DNA of 52,763 nucleotides from Candidatus Hydrogenedentota bacterium. Its GTDB lineage: Bacteria; Hydrogenedentota; Hydrogenedentia; Hydrogenedentales; JAEUWI01. This document shows positions 16,614-25,296 of the stretch, piece after piece (positions within the stretch are counted from its first letter, which is position 1; every line of letters starts with the position of its first letter). Location of the stretch: assembly GCA_016182605.1 (NCBI GenBank), contig JACPGE010000009.1, positions 1 through 52,763 on the forward strand, in the 5' to 3' direction. The notes under the pieces are model-generated. The model worked only from the letters and a program-made list of their open reading frames with translations. It ran no database searches and was not told the origin of the DNA. The translations under genes and the position numbers were made by a program.

Positions 16614-16696
16614 TTCTCGGGTACAGTCCCCGCCGGAGCGGGCATTGGGTTGCAGGATCGGGTTATTTGTGGCCGGCGGGTACAGTCCCCTTGGGT
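16614..16696 (+). repeat. GTCCCC/CCGG element, tandem copy b
   Basis: This is the second copy of the 83-bp unit at 16521-16603. The 364-bp spacer 16488-16851 contains no gene: it holds these two units and a short GGATCGGTC-type tandem run (about 16731-16772). Confidence 0.75.
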
Positions 16697-16851
16697 GGTC
16701 CCCTTGGTTTTTGAGATCAGGGAAGGACAGGGATCGGTCGGATCCGTCGGATCGGACCGATCCGGCGGATCGTTTGGTGAATGCAGGCGCCAAGGGTAGC
16801 CCCGGTCGTTTTCTTGACGCCGGTTTCTGGTTTCTGGCTTGCGCCCCGGGC

Positions 16852-17961
16852 TTATTCCAGCGCGGACAGGGGAATCTGCCAGCACCGCACCCGCTCACGC
16901 TGGTAGGTGTAGGTAATTACGATACCGCCGGCCGATCGAACCATCGCCGGATAGGAGAACTCGCTCTCGGGATCCGGGTCGTGTTCGAGGTGGGCGATGG
17001 TGTCCCAGGTGGCGCCGTTGTCTTTGGAAACCGCGAGGTCGATCGGGGTGCGGGGTCCCCAGTTCTTGCCGATGGGGTTGTAGATGAGCAGGAGGCGTCC
17101 GTCTTCCAGTTGAAGCACATCGATGCCGCTGTTGTTGTTGGGCAGTTCGGTCTCCTGGATGGGGCTCCAGGTTTTGCCGCCGTCTTCGCTGTCGACGCGC
17201 CAGACCTTACCCGCGGTTGAGCGCAGCAGGGCGTGGACCTTGCCGGGGCTCGATTCCCAAAGGGTGGGCTGAATGGCGCCCTTGCCCTTGAGTTTCACGG
17301 TGAGCTGGTTCGTTTCGCGGTCAAAGTTGGGGGTGCGGCTCCAGGTCTTGCCCTGGTCTTCGCTGCGATCGACGAAGGCTTCCCAAGTGCCGAGTTCGGT
17401 GGAACTGGGGGCAAGCCAGGCGCCATCGGAGAGGATGATCGGTTTGCTGCGCACGGGGCCGCGGCCGCCTTTGTCGTCTTTTACGAGTTCCTTGGGCTCG
17501 CTCCAGGACTTGCCATCCTTGGAGTGCATCCAGTAGGTCTGCCAGTAGGGGATTTCCTTGCCAATTTTGAAGAAGAGGTGGACTTCGCCGGTGGCGTCGC
17601 GGAAGAGGACGGGGTTCCAGTGGGGGGTGTCATCGACCTTGGCGAGGCGTTCCGGCTTTCCCCATTTCTTGCCGTCGAAATGTGCGAGCCAGATGCCCAC
17701 GTCGTCGTCTTTCTCGGCGGTGCCGCCGAACCAGGCACTCAACAAGACGCCGGGCGAGACCTCGACTGCGGTGGAGGCGTGGCATTGCGGGAAGGGGCGG
17801 TCCGCACCAAAGACGAAGTCCAGGCGGCCGCCAGCGGCGCGGACCTTTTCGCCGAACTCGAAGGGGCTTAAGGGCGCGGCGAGGGCTGGGGCGGAAAGGG
17901 CCAGCAGACACAGGCCGCACAAAATGTACACGGCCACGCGGGATATTCGTGGATGCTTCAT
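16852..17961 (-). CDS. secreted sialidase-like BNR-repeat protein (paralogue 1)
   Basis: This 369-residue protein has a signal peptide (hydrophobic AVYILCGLCLLALSAPALAA). It folds as a six-bladed propeller of the exo-alpha-sialidase/BNR_2 type. Asp-box motifs are visible: SKDGKSWSEP, SEDQGKTWSR, SEDGGKTWSP and SKDNGATWDT. Early residues HASTAVEVSPGVLLSAWFGG and a later FSYPAMV are typical of the family. Most relatives in polysaccharide degraders are annotated as sialidases, but their real substrates are mixed. It is the upstream member of the minus-strand run 13651-17961, though separated from the GT39-like gene by repeats. Confidence 0.82.
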   Translation of the reverse strand: MKHPRISRVAVYILCGLCLLALSAPALAAPLSPFEFGEKVRAAGGRLDFVFGADRPFPQCHASTAVEVSPGVLLSAWFGGTAEKDDDVGIWLAHFDGKKWGKPERLAKVDDTPHWNPVLFRDATGEVHLFFKIGKEIPYWQTYWMHSKDGKSWSEPKELVKDDKGGRGPVRSKPIILSDGAWLAPSSTELGTWEAFVDRSEDQGKTWSRTPNFDRETNQLTVKLKGKGAIQPTLWESSPGKVHALLRSTAGKVWRVDSEDGGKTWSPIQETELPNNNSGIDVLQLEDGRLLLIYNPIGKNWGPRTPIDLAVSKDNGATWDTIAHLEHDPDPESEFSYPAMVRSAGGIVITYTYQRERVRCWQIPLSALE

Positions 17962-18283
17962 GATCTCTCCAGTTAACTAAGGGCCAATACGCGGCGATGG
18001 TGCAAGACCCGCCGAAGGACTTGCATCGACTGCACATGCCCCATAGCATACCGGTCCCGCCGGCGCCTGCGCCAGTTGGGGGAAGGCCCGGTGAAGGGGC
18101 GGAATCGGATGCGCGGCGGCGTGTTAGGCTTATGGTAGCGATGTAGTATACTCCTCGCACGCTTTGCCGTTTGGGCGTTATTATGCTGCGGGAGACCGTA
18201 GCGGGTGTGGGCGCCTGGCGATGCGGCCCGCGGAAAGCGTTCAGCACGGGGCGGTGGTTTGGCGTGCAACCCAGGAGACGGAC
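17962..18283. other. divergent intergenic region
   Basis: These 322 bp separate the sialidase-like gene (minus) from the RyR cluster (plus). I see no gene. A TATACT hexamer at 18147-18152 could be a -10 box for the RyR cluster, but its -35 position (TTAGGC, 17 bp upstream) matches poorly. Confidence 0.4.
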
Positions 18284-18574
18284 ATGGAGTACCAGCCTCA
18301 ACCGATTGATACTGCCGCAGTGAATCTGCCCGCGGCCCTCGAAACCTTGACGGAGCAGCTTGCCCGTCACAACCACGATGTGTGGGCGCAGGGGCGGATG
18401 GCCGAAGGCTGGGCGTATGGGCCGGCGCGGGACGATTCGAAGAAGCTGCATCCGTGTCTGGTGGCCTATGAGGAGTTGCCGGATTCGGAAAAGGATTATG
18501 ATCGCCGGACGGCGCTGGAGACCTTGCGCGCCATTGTGACGCTTGGGTACCGCATCGTGCCGCCCCCGGTATAA
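18284..18574 (+). CDS. stand-alone RyR-domain protein
   Basis: This 96-residue protein is almost entirely a RyR domain, the module repeated in ryanodine receptors and also found singly in bacteria. Visible signature residues: LARHNHDVWAQGRMAEGWAYG, DSKKLHPCLVAYEELPDSEK and DYDRRTALETLRAIVTLGY. The ATG at 18284 follows AGGAG by 6 nt. It leads a same-strand cluster with a large RyR/TrkA-N membrane protein (60-bp gap) and a Nudix hydrolase. Bacterial RyR domains are thought to bind nucleotide-like ligands, but the ligand is unknown. As a small soluble copy beside a membrane-bound one, it may compete for or deliver the same ligand. Confidence 0.85.
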   Translation: MEYQPQPIDTAAVNLPAALETLTEQLARHNHDVWAQGRMAEGWAYGPARDDSKKLHPCLVAYEELPDSEKDYDRRTALETLRAIVTLGYRIVPPPV

Positions 18575-18633
18575 GGGGGCTGTGGCACAGCAGAAGGCAC
18601 GGGCAAAGCGTGAAGCACGGGGAAGGTGAGAAG

Positions 18634-21465
18634 ATGTTCATTGCGGGAACACAGAAGCAGGGCGCAGGCCTGAAGGCTTCAAAAGAATCGGTGCTGCTGC
18701 GCGCCGTGCGTTGGACGGTGCTTGCCTGGCGCAGAATTTTCCTGATTCCGCACCTGCCTGCCCTTGTGTTGTGCTGGTTGTTCGGGTGGCTGCGGCGATG
18801 GTTTGCGGCGCCGGTACGCGGCACGATTACCGGCATTTTCTTCTTCATCCTCTCCGTTGTGGCGGCCTGGTATTTTGCGATCTATCCATTCGTTTCCAGC
18901 TATGAGACGACATCCATGACGCGTGTCCTTGACGCCTGGGATCAGGCCTATTTGACGCTGCAATTGATCCCGCTTGGCGGAGACTGGACCACAGACAGGG
19001 AGGCGCTTACGAAAGCCCCGGCCATTCCGCTAGAACTCAACGCAGCCCGCTTCCTGCTGCCATTGGTGGCGGTGTTTTCCCTGTTCATCGTCCTCTTTCG
19101 CTGGCTGGGCGACGCGATACAGCTTCTTATTATGCCGCGGCGGAATCATACCGTGGTGTGCGGATTGGGCGAGGCAGGATTTGCCTATGTGAGAAACTGG
19201 GAAGGGTTCTGGAAGCTCTGGGATCATGGCCCGCTGGTGGTGATCGAAAAAGATGCGAAGAATCCGCATATAGAAGCGTGCCGCGCCCTGGGCATCCCGG
19301 TCATTGTGGGCGATGCCACGGACGAGAGCATATTGTGGCGATCGCGTGCTCAACGGGCCCGGTGCATTGTCAGCCTGTTGCCGAGCGACCGGGAAGACAT
19401 CGAAGCGACCATGCACGTGCAGCGCTATGTGGACAAGAACTGGCGCGGCCGTTTTGGACGCTGGGTGGGCGGCATCACGGGATTGCACCGCCTGATGGCG
19501 CGGGCAAATGTGCCCCGGCGCGGGCCAGTGGTAATCGCGCAGATCGATTCGCCCCAGTTGGCGCGTCGGCTGGATTACTACGACAAGATTGCGCGGATGA
19601 GCAATCTGGATGTGCGCTTCCACAACATCTACAAGATGATGGCGATCCAGTTGTTTCTGCGGCATCCTCCGGAGCACTACGCCGGCCTATTCAATGTGCG
19701 GCAACCCCATTTTGTGGTCTATGGGTTTGGTTATCTCGGCCAGCAGGTCATTACGGAAGGCATCCACCTGTGCCAGTTCCGGAAGGCGCTTCCACCGAAG
19801 TTCACGATTGTCGATTCTAACGTGGAGAAGGTGGAGCACTTTCTGGCGACCGAGTTTCCCGGCATCCATGGCCATACGAAGACGCCGCCGCCCAAGGCCG
19901 CGGAATTTGCCGTGGTGGCATGCCAATTCAAGAGCCAGGCGATCACCAAGACGGAACTGGACCGGATTGTGGGTCTTGCCGAAACGCCCACCCAGCACAT
20001 TGTGTGTTTCGATGGCGAGGAGTTTGCCCTCTCGTTTGCATTGAGTTTGCAATCGCAACTGTATGAGCGCGTCAATGGCAATGCGCCGATCTTTGTCCGG
20101 GCACGGAGCCGCCGGGGCATGGCGGCGCTGCTGGATTCGAACCGGGGCCGCCCCGAGATACCGGATGGGATCTTTGCGTTTGGGATGGTCGAGGAGGCTG
20201 CCACACCCGACGCACTGGACAGCGCCTATATTGAGTCGCTGGCGGAAGCGATTCACACCTGCGATTACCTGGGGCGCAATTCTCACAGCCGGTTGCCCGC
20301 GAGCAAGGAGTGGTTCAGCCTGGCCGACGTGTTTCGCAGGACCAACCGGAACGCGGCGATGCACCTGGATGTGAAACTGCGTGCCGTGGGGCGGCGGCGG
20401 ATACAGGCGGGCCCTGGAGTAGCGCCCGAGTTCTCGGAGGACGAAGTTGTGTTGCTTGCGGAACTGGAACACCGCCGCTTTTGCGCCTCCAGGCTGGCGG
20501 AAGGCTGGCATTATGGCCGGAAGCGGCTGGATGCGGCGCGGCAGCACAATCTGCTGGTGGAGTATGTGCCCGAGTTGCATGCCGAGGGGAACGAACCGAT
20601 GCTGAAGATCCTGCCACCCATGCTCGATGGGCGCGCGGAGCGGGTCATCGAATTGCAGTCCGCAATGAATGGGGCGTCATCCGCTGGCGCCGGGAGCGGG
20701 GCCGGCGGCGAGCGCATGCACACGGTGCGGCAGGCGCTGACGTATTTCCGGAAGTCGAAGCGCTACCACTGCGCTCCGGTGTTGGAACTGGGCATAATTC
20801 AACTGACGAGCGATCTGGACATCGGTAGCTATCAATTGCCAGAGAAATGGCAGGACTTACTTCGGGGCATCGATGGGGAATGCCAAGGCAAGTCAGTCAC
20901 GATCCATTCGCCCTGTGCTTACCTTGCCGAGCAGCATGCTGCCGGGTATTTGTATGATTGCGTCTTGGGGCCGGCTCCACACGCGAAAGTGATGCCCTTC
21001 ACCGGCCCGTGCCAACACCAGATCGCCATCCTGTTGCCCGTGCCCTACGCTGCGATGGAGTTTGCCATCAACCGGAATCTGGCGGCCGGAAGCGACGGAA
21101 GCCTCGTGGACGTGTGGAAGCGCGGGCTCCAGGAACTCGTGGGGCGGGAGGAGGTGCGCTACACCGACATGCCCCTGCGCAATACCACGCTTTCGGGGCT
21201 CGCCGATGAGACGGCGATGGCAACGCAGTTCCGGGAAACGTGGGCCTATATCCAGGCGCGGTGCGAGTGCCAGATACTGCTCTATCCGGAAGACAAGCCG
21301 GAATTGCTCCATGGATTTTCCAGTCATCTTGAGGACTGCCGGGCGAATGGCGCATCCGAAAGTATGGCGCCCCCGGAGATTCCCTCCGTCGAGCAAGGCT
21401 GGTACTTTCCGCCCGTGAACGCTGCCTGCCGGAAGACCTGGCTCGTTCCCTTGAAGCACGTTTGA
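18634..21465 (+). CDS. channel-like membrane protein with two TrkA-N-type Rossmann folds and a RyR domain
   Basis: This is a 943-residue protein. An N-terminal hydrophobic patch (about 30-52) is followed by one helix (about 61-88), a loop with LTLQLIPLGGDW that resembles a K+-channel pore loop and filter, and another helix (about 134-162). Two TrkA-N/RCK-like Rossmann domains follow, with G177-L-G179-EA-G182 and G364-F-G366-YL-G369. A RyR domain (about 600-650) has ELEHRRFCASRLAEGWHYG. A last domain of about 240 residues is unrecognised (ILLPVPYAAMEFAINRN). Helix-pore-helix-RCK is the plan of ligand-gated K+ channels such as MthK. The ATG at 18634 follows GGGGAAGG; a GTG at 18610 is less likely. 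It may gate ion flow in response to a nucleotide. The ligand, the ion and the channel role are inferred. Confidence 0.83.
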   Translation: MFIAGTQKQGAGLKASKESVLLRAVRWTVLAWRRIFLIPHLPALVLCWLFGWLRRWFAAPVRGTITGIFFFILSVVAAWYFAIYPFVSSYETTSMTRVLDAWDQAYLTLQLIPLGGDWTTDREALTKAPAIPLELNAARFLLPLVAVFSLFIVLFRWLGDAIQLLIMPRRNHTVVCGLGEAGFAYVRNWEGFWKLWDHGPLVVIEKDAKNPHIEACRALGIPVIVGDATDESILWRSRAQRARCIVSLLPSDREDIEATMHVQRYVDKNWRGRFGRWVGGITGLHRLMARANVPRRGPVVIAQIDSPQLARRLDYYDKIARMSNLDVRFHNIYKMMAIQLFLRHPPEHYAGLFNVRQPHFVVYGFGYLGQQVITEGIHLCQFRKALPPKFTIVDSNVEKVEHFLATEFPGIHGHTKTPPPKAAEFAVVACQFKSQAITKTELDRIVGLAETPTQHIVCFDGEEFALSFALSLQSQLYERVNGNAPIFVRARSRRGMAALLDSNRGRPEIPDGIFAFGMVEEAATPDALDSAYIESLAEAIHTCDYLGRNSHSRLPASKEWFSLADVFRRTNRNAAMHLDVKLRAVGRRRIQAGPGVAPEFSEDEVVLLAELEHRRFCASRLAEGWHYGRKRLDAARQHNLLVEYVPELHAEGNEPMLKILPPMLDGRAERVIELQSAMNGASSAGAGSGAGGERMHTVRQALTYFRKSKRYHCAPVLELGIIQLTSDLDIGSYQLPEKWQDLLRGIDGECQGKSVTIHSPCAYLAEQHAAGYLYDCVLGPAPHAKVMPFTGPCQHQIAILLPVPYAAMEFAINRNLAAGSDGSLVDVWKRGLQELVGREEVRYTDMPLRNTTLSGLADETAMATQFRETWAYIQARCECQILLYPEDKPELLHGFSSHLEDCRANGASESMAPPEIPSVEQGWYFPPVNAACRKTWLVPLKHV

Positions 21466-21564
21466 GGCGAGGATGTAGTGCCGCGTTTCCCCCCGCGAAG
21501 TGGCGGCCATGCACCCGTTCTGATACGCTCAGTCAAGGCACGCCTTAATACCTGAGGAATTTCC

Positions 21565-22017
21565 GTGAGCACTTCAGCCATCCGCATCCGCGCCGCCGCC
21601 ATCCTCCTTCATGAAGGCCGCGTGCTCCTGGTGGAGCATGCCAAGGCCGGGCGGCATTACTGGCTCCTGCCGGGGGGCGGGGTGGACTATGGGGAGAGCC
21701 TGGCCGAGGCCGTGGCGCGGGAGCTGCGCGAGGAACTGCACCTGGTGGGGACGGTACACGAACCGCTGCTGATTAACGACGCCATCGATCCGGAGGGTGG
21801 GCGGCACTTAGTGCAGGTGGGCTTTCGCGTGACGCTGACGGGGCAAGGGGAGCCGAAACTGGGGATAGACCCCCGGGTGGTGGGGTGGGCCTGGCACCCG
21901 ATTGCGGACTTGGGGGGGCTGGAGATGTACCCGGCCATTGGGCCGCAATTGCGGGATTTGCTGGAGAGCGGGGATCGCCCTGCGGCACGCTATCTGGGGA
22001 ATCTGTGGAAAGCGTGA
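21565..22017 (+). CDS. Nudix hydrolase
   Basis: This 150-residue enzyme hydrolyses a nucleoside diphosphate linked to another group. The Nudix box is clear: GGGVDYGESLAEAVARELRE followed by EL, with Gly to His at the near-final consensus position. The preceding beta strand (YWLLPGGG) is typical. The GTG at 21565 follows GAGGA by 6 nt. It lies 100 bp after the RyR/TrkA-N channel-like gene on the same strand. This may place a signal-degrading activity beside a nucleotide sensor, as in TRPM2, where a NUDT9-like domain binds ADP-ribose. Family members also clean up oxidised nucleotides, so the link is inferred. Confidence 0.87.
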   Translation: MSTSAIRIRAAAILLHEGRVLLVEHAKAGRHYWLLPGGGVDYGESLAEAVARELREELHLVGTVHEPLLINDAIDPEGGRHLVQVGFRVTLTGQGEPKLGIDPRVVGWAWHPIADLGGLEMYPAIGPQLRDLLESGDRPAARYLGNLWKA

Positions 22018-22277
22018 GGAATGTAAGTAGTGATCCGGAATGTTAACATCCATGCTATACTTAGTAGCAATTGGGCGGTGCAGCGGATTTCTCTGCTCGG
22101 ATACCGCATTTGCGGGTTATCGTTCCGGCGTATGCTGCCGATAGAGTAACTACGGTGACGTGTGCGGGTGGGCCATGTGCGGGCCCGGCACAGTCCGGCG
22201 GACGGAACCGCTGGCATCGGCAGACGCCCCCCGCTTTCGGCGAGTGGCCAGGGAATGGCAGCAAGGAGTGTTTGGAT

Positions 22278-23744
22278 ATGCGCGTGGCAGTGTTGAACCC
22301 TATGTTCGGGAAAGACTTCACGAAGTCGGCGCGGTGGTTTGCGCGATCGCGCGGGCGTGTGCAGCGCCATCCCGACTATCTCGCGACGGCAGCGGCGGTG
22401 ATCGAGCAGGCCGGCCACCAGCTCCTGTTCATGGACTGTCAGGCGAAGAACATGCCGACGGCCGAGGTGATCCAGAACCACCTCAAGGCCTTCAAGCCGG
22501 ACATGGTCGTATATCAGGCGACCACGCCGTCGATCTACGCAGACATTGAGGCGGCGCGGCTTTGTAAAGAGGCGGTGGGGGGGATGCATGTGATGGTGGG
22601 GCCGCACGTGTCCGCCGAGCCCGAATCGACGTTGCGCGCCTCAAAGGGCGTGCTCGACGCGGTGGCGCGTCATGAGTTCGATTATATACTCCGCGATCTC
22701 GCCAACGGGGTGTTGATCAAGGATTGCCGCGGGGCGTCGTGGATGGATGGCGAAGTGTATCGCGAGAATCCCGACATGCCGTACATCGAGAACCTCGATG
22801 ATTTGCCCTTTCCCGCGTGGCATCACCTGGACATGCGCGACTACAAGGACGGCGCGAAGCTGTTTCCGTTCGTGACGGCGATCACGGGGCGGGGCTGCCG
22901 CTACCGCTGTTCGTATTGCCAGATTCCGCAGGTGATGAACGGGCACAATTACCGCACGCACAGTGTGGAGCGCGTGGTGGACGAGATGGCGTATGACAAG
23001 AAGATCATCCCCGGATTGCAGGAGGTGATGTTCGAAGACGACACGCTCACGATGCGCATTGCCCGCGAGCGGCTGATCGCGCTGTGCGAAGAGATTCTCC
23101 GGCGCGATTTGAAGTTGTCGTGGAGTGCGAACGCGCGGGTGGACCTGAACGATCTGGAGACGCTTCAGCTCATGAAGCGCAGCGGCTGCCGCATGCTCTG
23201 CGTGGGATTCGAGTTTGGCGATCAGAAAATTCTGAACAACGTGAAGAAGGGGACGACCGTCGACCAGATGTACACCTTCGCGGAGAACGCGGCGAAGGCG
23301 AAGCTGCGCATACACGGCTGCTTCATGGTGGGGGGGCCCGGCGAGACCCGCGAGACCGCCATGAGCACGGTGAAAATGTCCCGCGAACTGCCCATCGACA
23401 CGGCGCAGTTTACGGGGGTCGTGGCCTATCCCGGCACGAGCTACTACGCCTGGGCCGAGAAGGAAGGCGCGTTGATTCCCAAGGACTGGCGCGATTGGGT
23501 GACGGACGACTATGAGCAGGCGGCCACGGTGGATCTGCCCACGCTGAGCCGGCACGAGATCGACGAGATCGTGGACGTCGGTCTGCGCGGATTCTACCTG
23601 CGTCCCCGGCAGATGTGGCGCATGCTCCGGAACATCAGTTCCTGGTCCGACGTGAAGGCGAAGTACCATGGGCTGATGAGTTTTATGGGGTACTTTGGCA
23701 CGAATGGCCGGAAGAACTTCGTGGGCTTCACCGGGAACAACTGA
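22278..23744 (+). CDS. B12-binding-domain radical SAM protein
   Basis: This is a 488-residue protein. The N-terminal 150 residues form a cobalamin-binding-like Rossmann domain (HQLLFMDCQAKN, PDMVVYQATTP). The radical SAM core has the cluster motif C-RYR-C-SY-C, followed by MFEDDTLTM, SANARVDLND and VGFEFGDQKIL. The C-terminus has FMVGGPGETRETA and VAYPGTSYY. Such enzymes perform methylation, ring formation or C-C bond chemistry (for example HpnJ-type hopanoid and BchE-type cyclase relatives); which one cannot be read here. The ATG at 22278 follows AAGGAG by 9 nt. A leader of about 260 bp precedes it, with no riboswitch I can recognise. Confidence 0.85.
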   Translation: MRVAVLNPMFGKDFTKSARWFARSRGRVQRHPDYLATAAAVIEQAGHQLLFMDCQAKNMPTAEVIQNHLKAFKPDMVVYQATTPSIYADIEAARLCKEAVGGMHVMVGPHVSAEPESTLRASKGVLDAVARHEFDYILRDLANGVLIKDCRGASWMDGEVYRENPDMPYIENLDDLPFPAWHHLDMRDYKDGAKLFPFVTAITGRGCRYRCSYCQIPQVMNGHNYRTHSVERVVDEMAYDKKIIPGLQEVMFEDDTLTMRIARERLIALCEEILRRDLKLSWSANARVDLNDLETLQLMKRSGCRMLCVGFEFGDQKILNNVKKGTTVDQMYTFAENAAKAKLRIHGCFMVGGPGETRETAMSTVKMSRELPIDTAQFTGVVAYPGTSYYAWAEKEGALIPKDWRDWVTDDYEQAATVDLPTLSRHEIDEIVDVGLRGFYLRPRQMWRMLRNISSWSDVKAKYHGLMSFMGYFGTNGRKNFVGFTGNN

Positions 23745-23852
23745 GGGTAGTCTGGCGCGACAGTGGCCCGGGTAAACAGCCGCGCTGGTGCGTTACGGCG
23801 AGACTACATTTCCGATGGCGCCCCTGCATGCGGCAGGCCGTGCGCGTTGAGG

Positions 23853-23884
23853 CCAATCACGACGCTCATCGAGCGACGTGCTAC
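23853..23884 (-). repeat. REP-like palindrome, subtype A, copy 2
   Basis: A 32-bp palindrome as at 69-100, with one change (CTCATCGAG instead of CTCGTCGAG). It lies in the first 301-bp direct repeat. Confidence 0.72.
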
Positions 23885-23996
23885 TTCGGAGGCACGGACG
23901 TTTGATTCAACGATGGGTGGTCTGAAGTAGCCGATTGATCGAAAAGCGCAAGAATTGCTGGTCAGACCATCCGGATTGCGCACGAACAGCACCGCG

Positions 23997-24075
23997 CTGG
24001 GGACAGCCCCTCGCCGGCACACGACGGTGCTGCGGAGTTAAGAACACCCACACCCGGCGGGGACAGCCCCCTCGA
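23997..24075 (-). repeat. GTCCCC/CCGG element, copy in first direct repeat
   Basis: An inverse-oriented homologue of 146-220, bounded by CTGGGGACAGCCCCTCGCCGG and by CCGGCGGGGACAGCCCCCTC. Its interior differs (ACACCCACAC tract). Confidence 0.65.
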
Positions 24076-24123
24076 ACAGTCCCCTGGAACAACCTGTTAT
24101 CTCGAACACAGTGAGAGATCTCC

Positions 24124-24198
24124 AGGGGGCTGTCCCCGCCGGCGTCAACGACTCCGGCCTCGCAGCACCAGCCCGCACCGGCGAGGGGCTGTCCCCGG
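24124..24198 (+). repeat. GTCCCC/CCGG element, central copy
   Basis: An ungapped 75-bp homologue of 146-220 with about ten scattered changes. It lies between the two 301-bp direct repeats and in opposite orientation to the copies within them. Confidence 0.7.
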
Positions 24199-24255
24199 GA
24201 ACCCGTGTGCGGGAAGCCCATACCTCATTCGACCCTCCCCGCACACGCCGCTCCC

Positions 24256-24287
24256 AAGTAGCCCTTCGCTCGACGAGCGTAGGGATT
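24256..24287 (+). repeat. REP-like palindrome, subtype B, copy 1
   Basis: A 32-bp palindrome reading AAGTAGCCCTTCGCTCGACG and then AGCGTAGGGATT. It shares the CGCTCG-A-CGAGCG heart with subtype A but has AAGG/TAGG flanks. Its only other copy is at 52018-52049. Confidence 0.65.
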
Positions 24288-24392
24288 GATGGTAAACCAC
24301 CCGAACTGCACACGAACAGCCGCGCTGGTACGTTACTGCGAGACTTCATTTCCGATGGCGCTCCTGCATGCGGCAGGCCGTGCGCGTTGAGG

Positions 24393-24424
24393 CCAATCAC
24401 GACGCTCATCGAGCGACGTGCAAC
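24393..24424 (-). repeat. REP-like palindrome, subtype A, copy 3
   Basis: Carried in the second 301-bp repeat; it ends CAAC instead of CTAC. Confidence 0.7.
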
Positions 24425-24536
24425 TTCGGAGGCACTGACGTTTGATTCAACGATGGGTGGTCTGAAGTAGCCGATTGATCGAAAAGCGCAAGAATTGCTG
24501 GTCAGACCATCCGGATTGCGCACGAACAGCACCGCG

Positions 24537-24615
24537 CTGGGGACAGCCCCTCGCCGGCACACGGCGGTGCTGCGGAGTTAAGAACACCCACACCCGGCGG
24601 GGACAGCCCCCTCGA
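24537..24615 (-). repeat. GTCCCC/CCGG element, copy in second direct repeat
   Basis: Differs from 23997-24075 at a single position. Confidence 0.65.
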
Positions 24616-24648
24616 TCAAACGCAAGCGTCGGGTAATCGCGTTGACTG

Positions 24649-25296
24649 CTATGGTTTCAGTTTCTCCAGCAATTCTTGCAATTCTTCGCGCCAGACATCG
24701 GAGAGGCCGGTGATGGCGACGGCGCGTTCGAGGCCAGTGCGGTTTTTGGTGTCTTTGAAGTGCAGGGTGTGAATATCGATGAGGCTCATGCTCCGGGGAT
24801 CGCGTTCGAGGAGTTCGATGGTGTCGCCCGCTTGGACTGCGCCTTCTTCCACGACGCGGAAGTAGAAGCCGCTGAATTGGCTGTCCAGGAACTTTTTCAC
24901 AAAGGCGGCGGAGCCCATCTTGATGCCGAGCTTGAAACAGGGCACGCGGGGCTGCGTCACCTGGAGGTGCGCGGCGCCGATCTGGTAGATGTCGCCGATG
25001 TGCACGCTGCTTTCCAGCAGTCCGCGGGTGCTGAGGTTTTCGCCGAACTGCCCCCAGGGAAACGCGTCCACCCCTTGAACAGTAGCCCAGTGGGCATAAT
25101 GCTCGGAGGGGTAGCCGTAAACGGCTTTGTCGATTCCGCCGTGGTAGCGCAAGTCGACCTGGACATCGCCTTCGATGCTCCGGGCACCCACGTGGACCGG
25201 TCTCTGGACGGCCTCTTTGAAGATGCCGGTTTGCACGGTCTCGCCGCGATAGGGCACGCCGCGCGGGCGGCCGGTGTTAACTGATACGACTTCCAT
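24649..25296 (-). CDS. MOSC-domain protein, YiiM-like
   Basis: This 215-residue protein has an MOSC domain, which binds molybdenum cofactor or delivers sulfur. Visible features: the N-terminal GVPYRGETVQTGIFK, DLRYHGGIDKAVYGYP, FGENLSTRG, and the conserved cysteine in QPRVPCFKLG. A C-terminal three-helix segment (SLIDIHTLHF...LSDVWREELQELL) matches the 3-alpha domain of the YiiM group. Family members reduce N-hydroxylated compounds in some bacteria. The ATG start follows AAAGGAAA. It stands alone and faces the repeat nest. Confidence 0.9.
   Translation of the reverse strand: MEVVSVNTGRPRGVPYRGETVQTGIFKEAVQRPVHVGARSIEGDVQVDLRYHGGIDKAVYGYPSEHYAHWATVQGVDAFPWGQFGENLSTRGLLESSVHIGDIYQIGAAHLQVTQPRVPCFKLGIKMGSAAFVKKFLDSQFSGFYFRVVEEGAVQAGDTIELLERDPRSMSLIDIHTLHFKDTKNRTGLERAVAITGLSDVWREELQELLEKLKP

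Larger units (their letters stand above)
23775..24075 (+). repeat. 301-bp direct repeat, copy 1
   Basis: This copy matches 24315-24615 at 294 of 301 positions with no gaps, the offset being exactly 540 bp. It contains REP subtype A (23853-23884) and an inverted GTCCCC element (23997-24075). Open frames inside it duplicate with the repeat and look non-coding. Confidence 0.9.
24315..24615 (+). repeat. 301-bp direct repeat, copy 2
   Basis: The second copy of 23775-24075. It ends 34 bp before the 3' end of the MOSC gene. The stretch 23745-24648 has no supportable gene and is built from these repeats. Confidence 0.9.

Noticed and set aside
16488-16898. N-terminal extension of the GT39-like protein
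   Set aside because: The extra residues translate the tandem GTCCCC units and give two near-identical peptides; the ATG at 16487 starts just before the first membrane span.
18164-18283. N-terminal extension of the small RyR protein
   Set aside because: The ATG at 18284 has a well-placed AGGAG, and the RyR domain starts soon after it.
18284-22017. Classical Trk potassium uptake system
   Set aside because: There is no TrkH-like permease; the TrkA-N folds are fused to their own membrane segments and to a RyR domain.
22018-22277. Possible cobalamin riboswitch before the B12-binding radical SAM gene
   Set aside because: I could not find the conserved B12-box or a plausible core; such enzymes use B12 but are not always regulated by it.
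23804-24562. Two near-identical small minus-strand frames in the repeat nest
   Set aside because: They are copies of the 301-bp repeat, have no Shine-Dalgarno sequence, and translate REP palindromes; treated as non-coding.
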